Source of the DNA: Micromonospora citrea
GTDB taxonomy: Bacteria > Actinomycetota > Actinomycetes > Mycobacteriales > Micromonosporaceae
NCBI RefSeq assembly: GCF_900090315.1
Contig: NZ_FMHZ01000002.1
Coordinates: 4,806,501 to 4,870,500, forward strand
Direction: 5' to 3'
Length of the DNA: 64,000 bases
The notes under the pieces were generated by a model. The model searched no databases and was not told the origin of the DNA. It worked only from the letters and a program-made list of their open reading frames with translations. How positions within the stretch are numbered: the stretch's first letter is position 1; each line of letters opens with the position of its first letter. A program made the position numbers and the translations under genes. Of this stretch, positions 16,801 to 25,469 are shown piece after piece.

Positions 16801-17178
16801 ATGGTGGACGCGACGACGAGGTTCCTCGAGGACCTCGACCGGCGGGACTTCGAACCCCTGCTGGCGAAGTCCTCCGGAACCCTGCGCCTGGACCTGCACG
16901 AGGGCGCGCAGACGACGCACTGGCTGCTGCGCATCGACCGTGGTCAGGTGCGGGTGAGCCAGGAGGACCTGGAGGCCGACACGGTGATCGGGGCCAGCCC
17001 GGCGCTCTTCGAGGACCTCGCCTCAGGGCGGGAGGACGGGGTGGCGGCGCTGCTGCGGGGGGACATGACGGTGACGGGGGACCTTCGGCTGGTGTTGCAG
17101 TTGGAGCGGCTCTTCCCCAGCCCGCCGGACTCCCACGGGCCCCGCCGGCGTTTCCAGGCGGAGCGGGAGGTGCACTGA
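16801..17178 (+). CDS. SCP2 sterol-binding domain-like protein
   Basis: This 125-residue protein has the SCP2 pattern: GTLRLDLHEGAQTTHWLLRIDRGQVRVSQEDLEADTVIGASPALFEDLASG ... LLRGDMTVTGDLRLVLQLERLFP. The last part is the conserved end of the fold. ATG 16801 is chosen because a GGGGAGGAG site lies just upstream. An in-frame ATG at 16780 would add seven residues. The stop overlaps the start of the debranching-enzyme gene (TGATG), so the two are translated together. The fold binds hydrophobic ligands; its link to glycan metabolism is unclear. Confidence 0.82.
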   Translation: MVDATTRFLEDLDRRDFEPLLAKSSGTLRLDLHEGAQTTHWLLRIDRGQVRVSQEDLEADTVIGASPALFEDLASGREDGVAALLRGDMTVTGDLRLVLQLERLFPSPPDSHGPRRRFQAEREVH

Positions 17179-19238
17179 TGGCGCAGAGCAACACCATCCG
17201 GATTCTGGACGGCAGCACCTTCGTGGTGTCGGAGGACACCGGCGACATCGAGGCGACGCCGAGCGAGCCGACCGGGCTCTTCTCCCTCGACACCCGCTTC
17301 CTGTCCACCTGGGTGCTCAAGGTCAACGGGGAGCGGCTCAACCCGCTCTCGTACGACGACCTCCAGTACTACGAGGCCCGGTTCTTCCTGGTGCCGGGGA
17401 TGGCGACGCACTACGTCGACGCCAAGCTGTCGATCATCCGGGAGCGGGCGGTGGGGGGCAGCTTCCGTGAGACGCTCACCATCCTCAACCACGACGAGAA
17501 GCCGGTCGACCTGGAGATCAGGATGGACGCGGCGTCCGACTTCGCCGACCTGTTCCAGGTCAAGGACGAGATCCTGAACAAGAAGGGCGAGATCTACGCC
17601 GAGGTCGAGGCCGACCGGCTGCGCCTGGGCTACCGGCGCGGCAACTTCACCCGGGAGACGGTGATCTCGGCGTCCCCGGCGGCGCGGTACGACCGCAAGG
17701 GCTTCGCCTACACGATCCACCTGGAGCCGAACGAGCAGTGGGAGGCCCGGATCGACGTCCAGACCCTGGCGCTCGGCCCGGGCGGCCGGGACCTGCGGAT
17801 GGGGCTGCGGGCGCACGGCACCGAGCGGCTCGCCCTCCAGCACGACCTGGAGGAGTGGCTGGCCAAGGCTCCGCGGTTGAACAGCCAGCACGAGGACCTG
17901 TCGCGGACGTACCGGCGCAGCATGATCGACCTGGCGGCGCTGCGCTTCTCGCCGCTCTCGCTCGGCGGGGCGACGCTGCCGGCCGCCGGCCTGCCCTGGT
18001 TCATGACCATGTTCGGCCGGGACAGCATCCTGACGTGCCTGCAGACGCTGCCGTTCACGCCGGATCTGTCGAAGACCACGCTGCGGATCCTCGCCTCCCT
18101 GCAGGGCACCCGGTTCGACGACTTCCGCGACGAGGACCCGGGCCGGATCCTGCACGAGATGCGGTACGGCGAGACCGCCGCCTTCGAGGAGCAGCCGCAC
18201 TCGCCGTACTACGGGTCGGTGGACGCGACCCCGCTGTTCCTGGTGCTGCTCGACGAGTACGAGAAGTGGAGCGGGGACGTCGCGCTGGTCATGGAGTTGG
18301 AGCGGGAGTGCCGTGCCGCGCTGAGGTGGATCGACGACTACGCCGACCTGGTCGGCACCGGCTACATCTGGTACGAGCGGCGCAACACCGACACCGGCCT
18401 GGAGAACCAGTGCTGGAAGGACTCCTGGGACTCCATCTCCTACCGGGACGGCAGGCTGCCGCCGTTTCCCCGGGCCACCTGCGAGGTGCAGGGCTACGCG
18501 TACGACGCGAAGCTGCGGGCGGCCCGGCTGGCCCGGCAGTTCTGGGGCGACCCCGAGTTCGCCGACCGGCTCGAGCGCGAGGCGGCGGCGCTGAAGGAGC
18601 GGTTCAACCGGGACTTCTGGGTGTCCGACGGCGAGTACTACGCGCTTGCCCTCGACCCGGAAGGCCGCCAGTGCGACGTGCTGAGCTCCAACATCGGCCA
18701 TTTGCTCTGGAGCGGCATCGTCGAGGCGGACCGCGCCGAGAAGATCGCCCAGCATCTGGTCGGCCCCCGCCTCTTCACCGGCTGGGGGGTGCGGACGCTG
18801 GCCGAGGGGGAGGTCCGCTACAACCCCATCGGCTACCACAACGGCACGATCTGGCCGTTCGACAACTCGTTCATCGCCTGGGGCCTGCGCCGATACGGAT
18901 TCGCGGAGGAGGCGGCGGTCATCGCCAGCGGCATCCTCGACGCGGCCACCTACTTCGAGGGGCGGCTGCCGGAGGCGTTCGGCGGTTATCCGCGCGAGCT
19001 GACCAAGTTCCCGGTGGAGTACCCGACGGCGTGCAGCCCGCAGGCCTGGTCGACCGGCACGCCGCTGCTGCTGCTGCGGACGATGCTCGGCCTGGAGCCG
19101 CACGAGGGGCACCTGGCGGTGGAGCCCCGGCTGCCGATCGGGATGGGCCGGATCGAGGTGCTGGACATCCCGGGCCGCTGGGGCCGGGTGGACGCGTTCG
19201 CCCGGGGCCGGCTCGACATGCACCGGCTCACCGAATGA
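17178..19238 (+). CDS. glycogen debranching N-terminal domain protein / amylo-alpha-1,6-glucosidase-like
   Basis: This 686-residue protein has an N-terminal beta-rich glycogen-debranching domain (about 5-200, IRILDGSTFVVSEDTGDIEA, LFSLDTRFLS). An (alpha/alpha)6 barrel follows with GLPWFMTMFGRDSILTCLQ, HEMRYGE, YYGSVDATPLFLVLL, CWKDSWDS and YHNGTIWPFDNSFIAWGL. These contain the conserved Asp/Glu residues of GH13/GH133-like debranching enzymes. There is no signal peptide, so it acts in the cytoplasm on alpha-glucans. It is translationally coupled to the SCP2-like gene. The exact substrate is not fixed by sequence, since mannosyl- and trehalose-linked relatives exist. Confidence 0.9.
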   Translation: MAQSNTIRILDGSTFVVSEDTGDIEATPSEPTGLFSLDTRFLSTWVLKVNGERLNPLSYDDLQYYEARFFLVPGMATHYVDAKLSIIRERAVGGSFRETLTILNHDEKPVDLEIRMDAASDFADLFQVKDEILNKKGEIYAEVEADRLRLGYRRGNFTRETVISASPAARYDRKGFAYTIHLEPNEQWEARIDVQTLALGPGGRDLRMGLRAHGTERLALQHDLEEWLAKAPRLNSQHEDLSRTYRRSMIDLAALRFSPLSLGGATLPAAGLPWFMTMFGRDSILTCLQTLPFTPDLSKTTLRILASLQGTRFDDFRDEDPGRILHEMRYGETAAFEEQPHSPYYGSVDATPLFLVLLDEYEKWSGDVALVMELERECRAALRWIDDYADLVGTGYIWYERRNTDTGLENQCWKDSWDSISYRDGRLPPFPRATCEVQGYAYDAKLRAARLARQFWGDPEFADRLEREAAALKERFNRDFWVSDGEYYALALDPEGRQCDVLSSNIGHLLWSGIVEADRAEKIAQHLVGPRLFTGWGVRTLAEGEVRYNPIGYHNGTIWPFDNSFIAWGLRRYGFAEEAAVIASGILDAATYFEGRLPEAFGGYPRELTKFPVEYPTACSPQAWSTGTPLLLLRTMLGLEPHEGHLAVEPRLPIGMGRIEVLDIPGRWGRVDAFARGRLDMHRLTE

Positions 19239-19244
19239 CCCCGC

Positions 19245-19280
19245 GCCGGCGCCGGCCCCCACGTGCGGGCCGGCGCCGGC
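19245..19280 (+). terminator. 14-bp hairpin terminator after the debranching-enzyme gene
   Basis: Arms 19245-19258 and 19267-19280 pair perfectly around an 8-base loop, 6 bases after the stop codon. Confidence 0.8.
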
Positions 19281-19390
19281 GGTTCGGCGCGACGTCCCGG
19301 CGGCGACGGCTCCGGGCCGGCGGTCTGCGGGGTGGGCGCCGGCGTTCCGGCGCTACGTCCCGGCGCAGGCCGCCCTGGCCCGGGGTTGTT

Positions 19391-19414
19391 GGGGCGGCCG
19401 GCGCCGGCCGCCCC
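19391..19414 (-). terminator. 24-base perfect palindrome near the hydrolase gene end
   Basis: Positions 19391-19402 and 19403-19414 are exact reverse complements without a spacer. It lies 23 bases beyond the stop of the minus-strand hydrolase gene and can act as its terminator. The stretch between here and 19280 carries two imperfect copies of a motif ending in acgtcccggcg, otherwise nothing clear. Confidence 0.65.
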
Positions 19415-19437
19415 GAGCCCGTGGCGGCGTCCTCGGC

Positions 19438-20082
19438 TCAACCCTTCGGCAGGACGGTGTCGAGGAAGGCCGTGGTCACGGCCGCGAGGTCCGGGCGGTC
19501 CAGGTCGAGCCCGTGGCCGCCGTGGGTGATCAAGCTGTGCACCGGGTGCCCGGCGGCCAGCAGCGCGGCGGTCAGGTCGACGGTCTGACCGACCGGCACC
19601 GACCGGTCGTCGAGGGCGTGCACCAGCAGCACGGGCACCCCGTTGCCGGCGTGCGTGGCCACCGTCGCGTCGACGGTGGCCGGGTCGTCGGCGGCCGGCG
19701 GGTGCCCGATCAGGTCCGCCCACGGGTTGCCGTCGGGCCGCAGCCGGAACTGCGCGGCGAGCGGGTCGGTGGGGGCCCACCAGGCCAGCCCGGCGGCCAC
19801 GTCGTCGCGGCGGTCGACGCCGCGCAGGGCCAGGTGCAGGGCCAGGGTGGCGCCGGCCGAGTCGCCGCCGACCAGCAGCGGCAGCTCCGGGGCCGCCGCG
19901 CGGGCCCGCCGCGCCGCCTCGCGTACGTCGTCGAGCTGGGCCGGCCAGTGCGCCTCGTGGGACAGCCGGTAGGTCGCCTGGACCACCCGCAGCCCGTGCC
20001 GGGCCAGCCCCGCGCCGTCCTCGCTCGACCGGCCGCGCCATCCGCCGCCGTGGATCCAGAGCAGTACTCCGCGTTCCGTCAT
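19438..20082 (-). CDS. alpha/beta hydrolase (hormone-sensitive-lipase-like)
   Basis: This 214-residue hydrolase opens MTERGVLLWIHGGGWRG, whose HGGGW forms the oxyanion hole. The nucleophile Ser lies in GGDSAGATLALHLAL (about residue 76). An acid Asp in HALDDRSVPVGQ and a His in THGGHGLDL complete the triad. It resembles the BD-FAE/HSL group of carboxylesterases. The frame extends upstream to 20352, but that part has no hydrolase similarity and overlaps the divergent acyltransferase gene, so ATG 20082 is chosen. The substrate is unknown, probably a short acyl ester. Confidence 0.88.
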   Translation of the reverse strand: MTERGVLLWIHGGGWRGRSSEDGAGLARHGLRVVQATYRLSHEAHWPAQLDDVREAARRARAAAPELPLLVGGDSAGATLALHLALRGVDRRDDVAAGLAWWAPTDPLAAQFRLRPDGNPWADLIGHPPAADDPATVDATVATHAGNGVPVLLVHALDDRSVPVGQTVDLTAALLAAGHPVHSLITHGGHGLDLDRPDLAAVTTAFLDTVLPKG

Positions 20083-20224
20083 CCCGCCATCGTCGTGCCG
20101 CCCGGGCCCCGGGGCCAGCCCGCTCTGCCGTGGGCAGACAGCAGTCCGGGAGGCGGGCTGCCGGGGCCGGCGGGCACGGGGCCGCCGTGGCGTGATTCCC
20201 AGGTGGGCGGGGTAAGTTCGCGCC

Positions 20225-20974
20225 ATGCCGGAACTCGTGTACCCGCCCGTGATCGCCGCCGCCAAGACGATGTTCCGGGTCCTCGACCTGAAGATCACCG
20301 TCGAGGGCGCCCACCACGTCCCGCGTACCGGCGGGGCGGTGATGGCCAGCAACCACGTCAGCTACCTCGACTTCATCTTCTGCGGGCTGGGCGCGCACCC
20401 GGCGAAGCGGCTGGTGCGGTTCATGGCCAAGAAGTCGGTCTTCACGCACAAGGTGTCCGGCCCGCTGATGCGCGGCATGCGGCACATCCCGGTGGACCGG
20501 CGGGCGGGCGCCGGGTCGTACGCGACGGCGGTCAGCGCGCTGAAGCGCGGCGAGGTGGTCGGCGTCTTCCCCGAGGCGACGATCAGCCGCTCGTTCACCG
20601 TGAAGGAGCTCAAGAGCGGAACCACGCGGATGGCCGTCGAGGCGGGTGTGCCGGTCCTCCCGGTGGCCCTGTGGGGCACCCAGCGGCTCTGGACCAAGGG
20701 TCGGCCGCGCACCCTCACCCGTCGACACACCCCGATCACCATCCTGGTGGGCGAGCCGATGGACCCGGCCGCCTACCCGGACGCCAACGCGATGACCGCC
20801 GACCTGAAGACGCGGCTGAGCGCGCTCGTCGACCGGGCCCAGCGGGAGTACCCGGACCAGCCCGCCGGCCCCGACGACACCTGGTGGCTCCCGGCGCACC
20901 TGGGCGGCACCGCCCCCACCCCGGAGGAGGCCGCCGCCCTCGACGCCCCCACCCGCCGCACCCCCACCCCCTGA
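20225..20974 (+). CDS. lysophospholipid (1-acylglycerol-3-phosphate) acyltransferase, PlsC family
   Basis: This 249-residue protein has the acyltransferase motifs NHVSYLDFIFCG (NHxxxxD, about residue 42), RHIPVDRR, GVFPEATISRS (FPEA) and a C-terminal PVLPVALWGTQRLW. These define the PlsC family, which transfers acyl chains to lysophosphatidate at the membrane. A TAAGTT box six bases before the ATG indicates a leaderless transcript. The C-terminal 40 residues are Pro/Ala-rich and probably disordered. More than one PlsC-like gene is usual in actinobacteria, so no gene symbol is given. Confidence 0.92.
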   Translation: MPELVYPPVIAAAKTMFRVLDLKITVEGAHHVPRTGGAVMASNHVSYLDFIFCGLGAHPAKRLVRFMAKKSVFTHKVSGPLMRGMRHIPVDRRAGAGSYATAVSALKRGEVVGVFPEATISRSFTVKELKSGTTRMAVEAGVPVLPVALWGTQRLWTKGRPRTLTRRHTPITILVGEPMDPAAYPDANAMTADLKTRLSALVDRAQREYPDQPAGPDDTWWLPAHLGGTAPTPEEAAALDAPTRRTPTP

Positions 20975-21006
20975 CCCCCACCCACCCCCACCCCCCTCCT
21001 TTCCGT

Positions 21007-21074
21007 GATCTCGCACTTGTTGCCCCGACAAGCCGGACAAACCAGCGCGAACAAAGGGCCGAAAGTGCAAGATC
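21007..21074. repeat. 68-bp imperfect inverted-repeat element
   Basis: The ends (21007-21025 and the complement of 21056-21074) match at 15 of 19 positions, starting gatctcgcactt and ending aagtgcaagatc. The element is much more A/T-rich than its surroundings and does not encode a protein. Similar gatcttgcacttt-type palindromes are, as I recall, interspersed in Micromonosporaceae genomes, so this may be a REP- or MITE-like unit. It lies between co-directional plsC-like and isochorismatase genes; the rest of this 220-base gap shows nothing else. Confidence 0.7.
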
Positions 21075-21195
21075 GCCGCAGCGAGGGGGAGGGCGGATCG
21101 CGGGGGGAGTGGGGGTGGGGGAGTGGCTGGATTGGTCCGGTGCGGGGCGGGATCGTGCCTGCCGCGCCGGTGTCCGTCGGGCCAGGCTTCACGGC

Positions 21196-21876
21196 ATGAG
21201 CAGAGCAGCACTCGTCGTCATCGACGTGCAGGAGTCCTTCCGGCAGCGGCCCATCTGGGCGTACGCCTCGAATCCCGACATCGTCGGCCAGGTCGGCCGG
21301 CTGGTTGACGCGGCCCGGGCGAGCGGTGACCTGGTCGTCTGGGTCCTGCACGCGGAGCCCGGCACCGGCAACGTGTTCGATCCGGCGGGCGGGCACGTCC
21401 GGCTGATCGAGGGGTTGGCGGCGGCCCCGGGCGAGCCGACGCTGGTCAAGACGTCGCACAACGCCTTCTCCACGACCAACCTCCAGCAGCTCCTCACCGT
21501 GGCGGGGATCCGCGAGATCACCGTCTGCGGGATGCGCACGGAGCAGTGCGTCGAGACGACCACCCGGCTCGGTTGCGACCTCGGCTATGAGATGACCTTC
21601 GTGACGGACGCGACGGCGACCTTCCCGATCCCGCACCGGGACCTGCCGGACACCGCCACCCTGGCGGAGATCCTCGCCGACCCGCGCACCCTGTCCAACG
21701 AGGACGTCGTCGCCCGCACCGAGTACGCCCTCGCCGGCCGCTTCGCCACCGTCCGCACGGTCGCCGAGGTGATCGGCGCGGTTCCCGCCGGCGGCGCCCT
21801 CACCGGCGGCGCTCCCGCCGGCGATGCCGCCGGGGCGGTTCCGGCCGGCGGCGTCCGGGCCGGCGCTCGGGGCTGA
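21196..21876 (+). CDS. isochorismatase-family cysteine hydrolase
   Basis: This 226-residue protein starts MSRAALVVIDVQESF, with the catalytic Asp10. The Lys lies in TLVKTSHNAFSTTNL and the nucleophile Cys in CGMRTEQCVETTTR, giving the Asp-Lys-Cys triad of the family. Members hydrolyse amides or isochorismate, and the substrate here is open. The last 35 residues are an Ala/Gly/Pro-rich low-complexity tail (PAGGALTGGAPAGDAAG) that probably arose by repeat slippage. A GlxA-type regulator follows 4 bases later, a frequent pairing in which an AraC-like regulator controls or is co-expressed with a small hydrolase. Confidence 0.92.
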   Translation: MSRAALVVIDVQESFRQRPIWAYASNPDIVGQVGRLVDAARASGDLVVWVLHAEPGTGNVFDPAGGHVRLIEGLAAAPGEPTLVKTSHNAFSTTNLQQLLTVAGIREITVCGMRTEQCVETTTRLGCDLGYEMTFVTDATATFPIPHRDLPDTATLAEILADPRTLSNEDVVARTEYALAGRFATVRTVAEVIGAVPAGGALTGGAPAGDAAGAVPAGGVRAGARG

Positions 21877-21880
21877 GCCG

Positions 21881-22861
21881 ATGGCCCGGGTCGTCTTCCT
21901 GCTCGTCCCGCAGCTGCACCTGCTGGACCTCGCCGGGCCGGCCCAGGTCTTCTCCACCGCCGCCGACCTCGGGTACGACTACCGGCTGCACTACGTCGCC
22001 GAGCGGGAGGTGGTGCCGACCGTGCAGGGCGTACCGCTGGTGGCCGTGCCGGCGTGGCCCGAGCTGACCCGGGACGACCTCGTGGTCGTACCCGGGTGGC
22101 GGCCCCGCGCGCACGGGCCGCAGGGGCCGGTCGGGCCGGACGACCTGCGGCGGCTTGCCGACCACCACGCCGCCGGTGGCACCGTCGCCAGCGTGTGCGC
22201 CGGGGCGTACGCCCTCGGCCGGGCCGGCCTGCTCGACGGCCGCCGCTGCACCACCCACCACGAGGTGCAGGACGAGCTGGCGCGCCGGTTCCCGGCGGCG
22301 CGGATCGTCCGTGACGTGCTCTACATGGTCGACGACCGGGTCGTCACCTCGGCCGGCATCGCCAGCGGCATCGACGTGGCGCTGCACCTGGTGGCGACCC
22401 GACACGGCCCGGCGGTCGCGGCGCGGATCGCCCGCGCGCTCGTCGTCCAGACCCGACGCAACGGCCACGAGCAGCAGGCCAGCGCCATGCTGCGGCACCG
22501 CTCGCACCCGTCCGACACTGTGCACCGCGTGCAGGACCTGATCGACCGCCACTTCGCCGAGCCCCTGCCGCTGGCCGACCTGGCCGCCGCGGGCGGGGTG
22601 GCCGAGCGGACCCTGACCCGGTTGTTCCGGCAGGCCACCGGGTTGACCCCGCTCGGCTACCAGCAACTGCTGCGGGTGGAACGCGCCGAGCACCTCATCG
22701 GGCACGGCGCCACCGTGGAGGCCGCCGCCCGCACGGTCGGCTTCACCGATGCCCGGATGCTGCGCCGGCTGCGGGCCCGTGCCAGCCACGGTCGAAGTGT
22801 TCCCGCTGGTAGTAGTCGTCCCGCGAGAGGAACTCCACCGGCAGCGAGCCCGGCAGGGTGA
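21881..22861 (+). CDS. GlxA-type transcriptional regulator (DJ-1/PfpI plus AraC HTH)
   Basis: This 326-residue regulator has an N-terminal DJ-1/PfpI-like domain (about 1-180, VVFLLVPQLHLLDLAGPAQVF, SVCAGAYALGRAGLL with the conserved Cys). A C-terminal AraC DNA-binding domain follows (HFAEPLPLADLAAAGGVAERTLTRLFRQATGLTPLGYQQLLRVERAEHLI). The second AraC helix-turn-helix (VEAAARTVGFTDARMLRRLRAR) is directly followed by 30 Arg/Pro/Ser residues that overlap the opposite-strand gene by 119 bases. The natural end is therefore uncertain and may be altered. It is co-directional with the isochorismatase gene. Confidence 0.88.
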   Translation: MARVVFLLVPQLHLLDLAGPAQVFSTAADLGYDYRLHYVAEREVVPTVQGVPLVAVPAWPELTRDDLVVVPGWRPRAHGPQGPVGPDDLRRLADHHAAGGTVASVCAGAYALGRAGLLDGRRCTTHHEVQDELARRFPAARIVRDVLYMVDDRVVTSAGIASGIDVALHLVATRHGPAVAARIARALVVQTRRNGHEQQASAMLRHRSHPSDTVHRVQDLIDRHFAEPLPLADLAAAGGVAERTLTRLFRQATGLTPLGYQQLLRVERAEHLIGHGATVEAAARTVGFTDARMLRRLRARASHGRSVPAGSSRPARGTPPAASPAG

Positions 22862-23468
22862 TCCGGGCGTCGCCGACGGAGAACGCCGCCGCGGCCCGTA
22901 CCGCCAGCACGTCGCGTTCGGGCGGCGAGAGGTCCACCAGCTCGGGGTGGGCCAGCCGGAACGCGGCCACCGTGCGGCGCAACCTGCGGGCCAGGTCGGC
23001 GATCTCCCCGGCGGGGCCGGCGAGGCCGAGGGCCGGCTGCTGGATGGTGCGCAGCGCGTCGCAGACCACCAGCAGCCGGCAGGGCCGGTCCGGCCCGGCG
23101 GGGAGCAGCTCCAGCCGGGACGGCCACTGCCAGCGGATCTGACCACTCACCAGGCCCGGCAGCCGTACGCCCCGGCGGTGCCGGGCGACGTCGCCCGTGC
23201 CGCCGACCAGGGCGAGCTGCGGCCCGCCCCCGACGTACGCGACGCGCCGGTCGGTGACCGTCACCGCCACGGGCGCGGGCGGCGCCCACCGCCGTCGCCC
23301 GTCGGTCGGCCCGAGCAGGTGCCCCGAGGCGTGCAGCCGGTGCCGGGAGAGCACCCGCTCGCCGGTCTCGGGGACCAGTTCGTGCCGCCGGTCCAGCACC
23401 GGCGCGTCGTCGTCGGCGCCGTCGAAGCGGTGCGGTGCGATGAAGAAGGGGGACGCGTCATCGTGCAT
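22743..23468 (-). CDS. conserved protein of unknown function
   Basis: This 241-residue protein starts MHDDASPFFIAPHRFDG (ATG 23468 has GGAGG at 8 bases; ATG 23474 is too close). It has PVAVTVTDRRVAYVGGG, a tryptophan-rich SGQIRWQWPSRLELLPAG and a terminal VEFLSRDDYYQREHFDRGWHGP. The middle resembles PH-like or YokE-like small beta folds, but this is weak. No signal peptide. Its last 119 bases overlap the 3' end of the GlxA regulator gene on the other strand. Function unknown. Confidence 0.65.
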   Translation of the reverse strand: MHDDASPFFIAPHRFDGADDDAPVLDRRHELVPETGERVLSRHRLHASGHLLGPTDGRRRWAPPAPVAVTVTDRRVAYVGGGPQLALVGGTGDVARHRRGVRLPGLVSGQIRWQWPSRLELLPAGPDRPCRLLVVCDALRTIQQPALGLAGPAGEIADLARRLRRTVAAFRLAHPELVDLSPPERDVLAVRAAAAFSVGDARITLPGSLPVEFLSRDDYYQREHFDRGWHGPAAGAASGHR

Positions 23469-23541
23469 CGTCATGACCTCCGGTGCAGACGGCATCTCAG
23501 CACGAGCGTCGCCGACCCGCGACCGGCTGTCATGACGCCCG

Positions 23542-24255
23542 TTAGGGGGTCGGCCGGTCGTACGACGCCTGTGACCGGTAGATGCCGATCTCCTCCGGGC
23601 GGACGAGGCCGTCCTCGATCGCCCGGGCGAGCAGCGCCGCCTTGGTGGCGGCCGGTCGACCCGCACGGGTGTACTTGATCCGAGCCCGGTCGACGTACTG
23701 CTTGACGGTGTGCTCGCTGATCCGCATCCGGCGGGCCACCGACGCCTTCGACATCGACTGGAACCACAGCAGCAGCGCCTCGCGTTCCTTGTCGGACAGG
23801 GCGGGACGGTCCGGCCGGGGGTCGCCCACGATGGCCCCGGCCAGCGCCGGCGGCACGTACGGGCGGTCGCTGGCGGCGGCGAGCACGGTGGCCACGCAGT
23901 GCTCCCGCCCCTCGTGCTTGGCGAGGAACGCCACCGCCCCGGCGTCGAGCGCGGCGAGCATCGTCTCGGGGTCGGTGTGCTCGGAGTAGACCACCACCCG
24001 CCGGCCGGCCGCGCTCAGCTCGGCGAGCTTGTCCAGCGCCATCCGCCCGTGCAGCCGCAGGTCGAGCAGGAGCACGTCGGCGTCGGGGGCGGCCCGCAGC
24101 ACCGCGTCCGGGTCGTCGCCCGTCGCCAGGACGGTCAGCCGGGGCTCGGTGGCCAGCCAGGCGCGCACCCCCTCGACGACGACCGGGTGGTCGTCCACGA
24201 TCGCCACGCCGACCGGTCGCCCGCCGCTCACCGGCGCCACCGCGTCTGCGTCCAT
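23542..24255 (-). CDS. NarL/LuxR-type response regulator
   Basis: This 237-residue protein has a receiver domain (about 15-130) with acidic pair Asp21-Asp22, phospho-acceptor Asp65 in LLLDLRLHG, a Ser in YSEHTD and Lys in AFLAKHEGR. An output LuxR-type helix-turn-helix follows: LSDKEREALLLWFQSMSKASVARRMRISEHTVKQYVDRARIKY. The start overlaps the end of the upstream sensor gene by 28 bases, and that sensor overlaps another. The three genes thus form one operon in the order kinase, kinase-like protein, regulator. The signal and targets are unknown. Confidence 0.93.
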   Translation of the reverse strand: MDADAVAPVSGGRPVGVAIVDDHPVVVEGVRAWLATEPRLTVLATGDDPDAVLRAAPDADVLLLDLRLHGRMALDKLAELSAAGRRVVVYSEHTDPETMLAALDAGAVAFLAKHEGREHCVATVLAAASDRPYVPPALAGAIVGDPRPDRPALSDKEREALLLWFQSMSKASVARRMRISEHTVKQYVDRARIKYTRAGRPAATKAALLARAIEDGLVRPEEIGIYRSQASYDRPTP

Positions 24256-25469
24256 CTGATCTCCCCGTCCCGCTCGTAGAGGTGTTCCACCGCCCCGCCG
24301 TCGTCGGCGGCCCACCCGCCGTCGTCGCCCGTCGGCCCGCCGTCGTCGGTCACCGATGCGCCGTCGTCGGAGGGCGGGCCGTCGGTGTCCGGGTCCTCCC
24401 GGTCGGGGGTGACCAGGCTGACCACCACCTCGTCGGGGCCGCAGACCACGGTGAGCCGGGCCCAGCCCCGCGCGTCGGCCAGCGTCGCGGTGAGCGGGTC
24501 GGCCAGCCGGCGCCGCACCTCGACCGGCAGCGGCGGCGGGGCGCCGATCGTGACCAGGTCGATCGGCAGGCCGTTTCGTTCGGCCAGGTCGGCGGCGGCC
24601 CGCAGCTCGTGCAGCAGCGGGTCCGGCACGTCGTCCGACTCGGCGATGAGGCGGCGCAGGCGGGCCGCGGCCCGCACGGCCCGCCGCTGCACGTCCGCGT
24701 CCGCCGGGTCGGCCCGCCCGTCGGCCAGCTCGGCGAGCACCTCCCCGGCGGCCCCGCTGACCAGCGCGAGGCGCTCGCGCCGCTCCCGCCGGGCCAGCTC
24801 GGCGGCGTCCCGCTCGGCGGTCGCCGCGTGGGCGGCCGAGGCGGCGGCCGCCCGCTGCCGGGCCAGCGCGGCGATCGTCGTGGCGCCGACGAAGACCGCC
24901 ACCGGCAGCGTCGCGGTGCCGTAGACGTACATCGCGTACCGGGCCACGTCGGCGGGGGCCGTCGCGCCGTGGGCGAGCACCGCCACCAGCGCGATCGCCG
25001 AGTGCGCGCCCAGCAGGGCGAGCAGACCGCCCACCCGCCGGCCCCAGACCGCCAGCACGAAGAACCAGCCGAGCGTGCCCCACACCCAGTTCGCGGCGGT
25101 GAAGAGCTGCCGGTCGCCGGCCGCGGCGAAGACCGCCGCGTCGACCGTCAGCAGCAGCGCGGCCACCGGCCAGGCCGGCAGCGGCGCGTCGCGCAGCAGC
25201 CGCACCCCGGCCAGCACGCCGGTCGCCGCGACGAGCAGCCAGCCGACGAGGACCACCGCCGGCGCGGCGAACTCCGTCCGGGCCCCCAGCGCCGCGGGCA
25301 GCGCGATCGCCGCGTGCCACGCCAGCGCGATGACCACCGCGACGACCCGGGCGCCGCGGTCGGAGGCGTCCGCCACGGCCGCCGCCGCGTCCGCCGGGGG
25401 CATGCCGTCTCCGGGGGTACGCGGTGCCGGCACCGCCGTGGCCGGCGGCGCGGTCGTCTCAGTCGCCAC
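24228..25469 (-). CDS. membrane sensor, degenerate histidine-kinase-like protein
   Basis: Starting at GTG 25469, this 413-residue protein has five or six transmembrane helices (about 40-190) and a helical linker rich in Ala/Arg (RQRAAAASAAHAATAERDAAELARRERRERL). The region where a HisKA_3 phospho-acceptor should lie (LALVSGAAGEVLAELADGR) has no His, and the ATPase N and G boxes are not recognisable. The tail has repeated DDGG units and ends DGEIRWTQTRWRR. It overlaps the active kinase gene by 11 bases and the response regulator by 28. A modulatory partner of the canonical kinase is the most economical reading. Confidence 0.8.
   Translation of the reverse strand: MATETTAPPATAVPAPRTPGDGMPPADAAAAVADASDRGARVVAVVIALAWHAAIALPAALGARTEFAAPAVVLVGWLLVAATGVLAGVRLLRDAPLPAWPVAALLLTVDAAVFAAAGDRQLFTAANWVWGTLGWFFVLAVWGRRVGGLLALLGAHSAIALVAVLAHGATAPADVARYAMYVYGTATLPVAVFVGATTIAALARQRAAAASAAHAATAERDAAELARRERRERLALVSGAAGEVLAELADGRADPADADVQRRAVRAAARLRRLIAESDDVPDPLLHELRAAADLAERNGLPIDLVTIGAPPPLPVEVRRRLADPLTATLADARGWARLTVVCGPDEVVVSLVTPDREDPDTDGPPSDDGASVTDDGGPTGDDGGWAADDGGAVEHLYERDGEIRWTQTRWRR

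Noticed and set aside
21005..21199. 64-residue frame over the inverted-repeat element
   Set aside because: It has no ribosome binding site, covers the repeat, and its composition is unlike coding sequence here.
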